The notes under the pieces were generated by a model that saw only the letters and a list, made by a program, of their open reading frames with translations, did no database searches and was not told where the DNA came from. 34,366 bases of DNA from CAYNOZ01 sp964398955 (GTDB taxonomy: Archaea; Methanobacteriota_B; Thermococci; Thermococcales; CAYNOZ01): positions 1 to 34,366 of the forward strand of contig CAYNOZ010000008.1 in assembly GCA_964398955.1 (NCBI GenBank), written 5' to 3'. Shown here one piece after another: positions 31,625 through 34,366 of the stretch; position 1 is the stretch's first letter, and each line of letters starts with the position of its first letter. The translations under genes and the position numbers were made by a program.

Positions 31625-32572
31625 TTACGTCTTTTTTTCTTGCCAGTAGGGTTCTCTTAGACTGACTGCTTCTTTGAATATTTCTTTTAGTTTTTTGTCT
31701 GAGGCTCCTTTTCTCATAGGACCTATTATGTCTATTAGTTCGTTGGTTAGTAAGCATGTTTTTAGTTGTCCGTCTGATGTCATTCTGAGTCTTGTACATC
31801 CCATACAGAATTTTGTATTGTGCATTGGTCTTACTACTTCTACTTCAGCTTCGCCTCCTTTGTATTCGAAGTAGTATTTTTTTCTTCTATGCATTCTTCT
31901 TTCTTTGGTGTTTTCTGCTTTTTTTCTTAGTTCTTTTTCTACTGGTTTTAGGTCGTAGTAATGTTTTTTGAACCATTCTTCTGATGTTCCTTCTCGATCG
32001 GTTTCAAGTTCTATTAGTTGAAGGATTACATCGTGGTGGGATGCGTATTCTATTAGATCCCATATTTCGTCATCATTTTTTCCTTTCATGATTAGTGAGT
32101 TCAGTTTTATTGGGTATAATTCTGAGTCTATTGCTTCTTCGATGCCTTTTTTTACATCTTGCAAACTATTTTTCCCTGTTATAGTTTCGTACTTTTCAGG
32201 GTTTAATGTGTCTAAACTTATATTTACTCTATCTAAGCCGGCTGAACTTAATTTTTTAGCTAATCCTGATAATTTAACTCCATTAGTGGTTAAGGATGTA
32301 TCTTCCATGTACGGCGATATTTTCTCAATTATTTCAATAATATCAGATCTAACTAGTGGTTCTCCTCCTGTTAGCTTTATTTTTCTAATGTTCAAATCTT
32401 TCGCTATTCTGGATATTCTTTCTATCTCATTCACTGTCATCTCTCTTTTATCAGTAGTTTGACCTTCTTCATGACAATAAAAACAATTCAAATCACAATT
32501 CGTAGTTACTGAAATCCTCAAATTAGTAACGGGCCTATCATACTCATCTGTCATATACTCAGAATTATCCAC
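31625..32572 (-). CDS. moaA: Radical-SAM GTP 3',8-cyclase MoaA (molybdenum cofactor biosynthesis)
   Basis: 315-aa radical-SAM enzyme. MoaA converts GTP to the cyclic intermediate of the first molybdopterin step. The N-terminal 4Fe-4S motif CxxxCxxC is CDLNCFYC, with KLTGGEPLVR for SAM binding. The C-terminal second cluster is FCMGCTRLRMTSDGQLKTCL. The GTP-binding Arg pattern RLRMTSDG is intact. The C-terminal Gly-Gly that bacterial MoaA inserts into the active site is absent (the end is WQEKKT). GTG at 32572 has GGAGG 7 nt upstream; ATG at 32554 is the alternative. No other molybdopterin gene is in the window. Confidence 0.88.
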   Translation of the reverse strand: MDNSEYMTDEYDRPVTNLRISVTTNCDLNCFYCHEEGQTTDKREMTVNEIERISRIAKDLNIRKIKLTGGEPLVRSDIIEIIEKISPYMEDTSLTTNGVKLSGLAKKLSSAGLDRVNISLDTLNPEKYETITGKNSLQDVKKGIEEAIDSELYPIKLNSLIMKGKNDDEIWDLIEYASHHDVILQLIELETDREGTSEEWFKKHYYDLKPVEKELRKKAENTKERRMHRRKKYYFEYKGGEAEVEVVRPMHNTKFCMGCTRLRMTSDGQLKTCLLTNELIDIIGPMRKGASDKKLKEIFKEAVSLREPYWQEKKT

Positions 32573-32684
32573 GGTCCATCCTCCAACCTGAATTACTAAT
32601 ACTGATTTAAAGATTTTCGTCACCAGTTCCATTCATCAAACTATAATAAAGGTAGTAAAATAATTCTACATGAGAGGGTTGATT
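32573..32684. promoter_or_regulatory. Divergent promoter region of moaA and dUTPase genes
   Basis: About 110 bp between the two starts. On the plus strand ACTATAATAAAG (about 32640-32651) is a TATA-like element, roughly 35-45 nt before the dUTPase ATG. On the minus strand CTTTAAATCAGT (about 32607-32618) could serve moaA. Confidence 0.35.
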
Positions 32685-33062
32685 ATGGATCAGGAAAATT
32701 TAGAAAGTGTTGACATGTTAGAGACTATTTTTAAAGAGCAAAAAGAATTAAATGAGTATTTAGATGAAAAACGTGATATTAATAGGACGAATGATCCTGA
32801 ATGGGTTTTGAATTATGTAATTGCTATGAATGAAGAGCTTGCTGAAGTTCAAAGGAATTTACCTTGGAAATGGTGGAAGAATGAAAATGAAGTTGACAGA
32901 GAGGAAACTTTAGAGGAATTGGTAGACTTATTACATTTCTGGGTTTCAGCCGTTCAACAACTGGGTTATGGAGCTGATGATGTTTATAATGCTTATATAG
33001 ATAAAAATCAGGAAAATCAGGAAAGACAAACAAGAGATGGAGAATATAATGCTGGTGAATAA
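32685..33062 (+). CDS. Dimeric dUTPase (dUTPase_2, all-alpha NTP pyrophosphatase)
   Basis: 125-aa all-alpha NTP-PPase that is expected to hydrolyse dUTP to dUMP and PPi, keeping uracil out of DNA. The metal-binding ExxE appears as NEELAEVQRNLPWKWWK, and the second site as EELVDLLHFWVSAVQQLGY. The C-terminal YIDKNQENQERQ matches the YxxKNxxNxxRQ pattern of the dimeric dUTPases rather than MazG. ATG at 32685 has AGAGGG 6 nt upstream; the ATG at 32670 would add five residues. Confidence 0.87.
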   Translation: MDQENLESVDMLETIFKEQKELNEYLDEKRDINRTNDPEWVLNYVIAMNEELAEVQRNLPWKWWKNENEVDREETLEELVDLLHFWVSAVQQLGYGADDVYNAYIDKNQENQERQTRDGEYNAGE

Positions 33063-33272
33063 ATGTATTTAATAGTTAGATGTCCAAGATGTGGCGGTTT
33101 CACTTATTCGAAGGAAAATCAGGAAAGAAAGATCTGTCCTAGATGCGGTAAGAACTCGAAGTTGTCTAAAATGAAGAAATATGAAAGGGTTAAAACTGAG
33201 GAGGAAGCTGGTGAGTTAGTTAGAAGACATCAAGAAGAAGAAATGGATGAGGAAGAAATTGGCTTTTCATAA
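33063..33272 (+). CDS. DUF1922-like zinc-ribbon protein
   Basis: 69-aa protein whose N-terminal half is a zinc ribbon (CPRCGG at about residues 8-13 and CPRCGK at 25-30). The other half is a charged helix (TEEEAGELVRRHQEEEMDEE). This resembles the archaeal DUF1922 family, whose function is unknown. The ATG directly follows the dUTPase stop (TAAATG), so the two are co-translated. Its stop abuts panB, and a T7 run at 33295-33301 inside panB is the first terminator candidate. Confidence 0.8.
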   Translation: MYLIVRCPRCGGFTYSKENQERKICPRCGKNSKLSKMKKYERVKTEEEAGELVRRHQEEEMDEEEIGFS

Positions 33273-34100
33273 TCAATAGAGTTTCTCTAGATCATTTTTT
33301 TCTTCTTCAGCCATGTGGAATGTGTGTTGTTCTTTTGGGAAGTCTTTTTCTTTTATTTCTTTGTTAAAATTGTTGAATGCTTCGTAAATTTCTTCTCTTA
33401 AATCTGTGTATTCTTTTGCAAATGGAGGTACTTCTTCTGTTAGGCCTAAAACGTCGTGCATCACTAGTACTTGTCCATCTGCTTTTCCACCGCACCCTAT
33501 ACCTATAATTGGTATATCTAACTCTTCAGTAACCATTTCAGTTACTTCTTCTGTGGTAAATTCCATTATTACCGCGTAGGCTCCAGCTTCTTGCAGAGCT
33601 AATGCATTATTCAAAATCTCTTCACCCTCTTCAACGGTTTGCCCCATCAACCTATATCCGCCAAGCTCTAAATATCTCTGAGGATTCAAACCAACGTGCC
33701 CCATAACAGGAATACCTACTTTCGTTATAGCTTCAACCACATCAGCTACTTCTTCACCACCTTCAAGCTTCACAGAATCAGCACCAATTTCAGCAAACCT
33801 AGCAGCATTCTTAACAGCCTCATCTTCATTAACTTCATAACTCATGAAAGGCATATCACCTATCACAAAAGTATCCTCAGCACCTTTAAGAACAGCTTTA
33901 GTGTGATGAACCATTTCATCCATATTAGTAGAGAGAGTATCCTCCCTACCTAAAACGGCATTCGCTAACGAGTCCCCTACAAGTATCATATCAAAATTAG
34001 CTTTCTCAGCTAAAGCTGCTGAAGGAAAATCATATGCAGTGATCATAGAGATCTGCTCTTCACCCTTCATTTCCTTAAAGTTCACAACATTTTTTGCCAT
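33273..34100 (-). CDS. panB: 3-methyl-2-oxobutanoate hydroxymethyltransferase (ketopantoate)
   Basis: 275-aa TIM-barrel enzyme of pantothenate/coenzyme A synthesis that transfers a hydroxymethyl group from methylene-tetrahydrofolate to ketoisovalerate. Metal and substrate residues are in place: Asp43 in VGDSLANAVLG, Asp82 in IGDMPFMSY, Lys111 and Glu113 in SVKLEGGE, plus HVGLNPQ and the glycine loop IGIGCGGKADGQVLVMHDVL. Archaea often use other pantothenate enzymes, and this one is of the bacterial/haloarchaeal kind. It stands alone on the minus strand, with no panC or panE nearby. Confidence 0.94.
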   Translation of the reverse strand: MAKNVVNFKEMKGEEQISMITAYDFPSAALAEKANFDMILVGDSLANAVLGREDTLSTNMDEMVHHTKAVLKGAEDTFVIGDMPFMSYEVNEDEAVKNAARFAEIGADSVKLEGGEEVADVVEAITKVGIPVMGHVGLNPQRYLELGGYRLMGQTVEEGEEILNNALALQEAGAYAVIMEFTTEEVTEMVTEELDIPIIGIGCGGKADGQVLVMHDVLGLTEEVPPFAKEYTDLREEIYEAFNNFNKEIKEKDFPKEQHTFHMAEEEKNDLEKLY

Positions 34101-34262
34101 AATTAATCCCTTCTGATCTCAAATTAAGCATTTAAGAACCTGTGGAAGAAAAAATTTCAACGAGAATATCAAAAATTATGAAATTTAAAATCTAACGAGT
34201 ATTAATCATCAGACCCAATCACCTTAAATTGAAGTTCCACTCATCGTTAAATACATCAAATA
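34101..34262. other. Intergenic region upstream of panB
   Basis: 162 A/T-rich bases between the end of the right-edge gene and panB. TTTAAATTT (minus strand, about 34180-34188) is a weak TATA candidate for panB. Only ORFs of a few codons are present. I see no RNA gene or repeat. Confidence 0.4.
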
Positions 34263-34366
34263 TCAAATAAGAAGATAGATAATTATTCCAGCAGAAATTG
34301 GTACTATTAGATTATCATCAAAGATCCAGTGTTTTCCAAAACTAATTCCTTCTATAAACATAGCTA
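34263..34366 (-). CDS. C-terminus of a membrane protein resembling dolichol kinase / CTP-dependent lipid kinase (cut by window edge)
   Basis: The frame reads into the window from the right edge and ends at TGA with GISFGKHWIFDDNLIVPISA followed by the hydrophobic GIIIYLLI. The pattern of an acidic D-D-N-L before a proline and a final transmembrane helix is the C-terminal signature I recall for the dolichol kinase / phosphatidate cytidylyltransferase-like (SEC59) family (E-x-x-P-x-x-D-D-N-L). Only about 34 codons are visible, so the call is tentative. Confidence 0.5.
   Translation of the reverse strand, partial: AMFIEGISFGKHWIFDDNLIVPISAGIIIYLLI

Noticed and set aside
1..34366. CRISPR arrays, insertion sequences, prophage or defence genes
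   Set aside because: No spaced direct repeats, transposase, integrase, terminal inverted repeats or defence domains were recognised on either strand; nearly all sequence is assigned to core genes.

Overview
This is an archaeal chromosome segment of low-to-moderate G+C. It carries the archaeal/eukaryotic-type universal gene clusters: eS4, eL18, eL19, eL32, aIF1/SUI1, RNase P component 1, RpoD/N/K, SecY with an EMC3/DUF106 partner, Cbf5-type pseudouridine synthase, archaeal membrane LonB, archaeal RNase J, and the mevalonate kinase / isopentenyl phosphate kinase / type-2 IPP isomerase / GGPP synthase set for archaeal lipids. The tRNA genes do not encode CCA. Ribosome binding sites are mostly GGTGA or GGAGG about 5 nt before the start. 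TTG starts are common and supported by ribosome binding sites (ipk, idsA, rpoN, rpoK, eL19, uS14). The cluster order is euryarchaeal. A compact genome and acidic insertions (for example the uS3 tail) would fit a small or halophilic euryarchaeal or DPANN-type lineage, but I cannot place it more precisely from sequence alone.

Layout. (1) 1-1860, minus: start of a secreted protein cut by the window edge, aspS, and a KH-domain RNA-binding protein that may start at ATT. (2) 1823-4367, plus: a cold-shock protein with a structured leader, then LonB. (3) 4400-10476, minus: idsA, RNase J, fni, ipk, mvk and a MEMO-family gene, reading upstream to downstream in reverse coordinate order. (4) 10525-31422, minus: about 21 kb of nearly unbroken translation and transcription genes. 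Transcribed from high to low coordinate these are a SPOUT methyltransferase, uL3-uL4-uL23-uL2-uS19-uL22-uS3-uL29-aIF1-Rnp1, uS17-uL14-uL24-eS4-uL5-uS14-uS8-uL6-eL32-eL19-uL18-uS5-uL30-uL15-SecY, EMC3-Cmk-Cbf5-tRNA-Ser, uS13-uS4-uS11-RpoD-tRNA-Leu, eL18-uL13-uS9-RpoN-tRNA-Pro-RpoK-uS2. Likely promoter breaks occur upstream of the SPOUT gene, before uS17, after SecY and before uS13. (5) 31625-34366: a lone moaA (minus), a divergent pair of dimeric dUTPase and a DUF1922 zinc ribbon (plus), panB (minus) abutting the pair tail to tail, and the C-terminal end of a membrane protein resembling dolichol kinase.

How the genes work together. The 21-kb block makes the ribosome, RNA polymerase subunits, tRNA/rRNA processing enzymes (RNase P subunit, Cbf5) and the membrane insertion machinery (SecY, EMC3). 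The downstream block turns mevalonate into GGPP for ether lipids by the archaeal variant route. RNase J, LonB and the cold-shock protein handle RNA and protein turnover.

No defence system, CRISPR array, mobile element or new multi-gene system was found. The features worth a second look are small: leader RNA structures, the start-codon signals, and a striking alternation of keto-rich and amino-rich stretches on one strand that ignores gene boundaries and gene direction.
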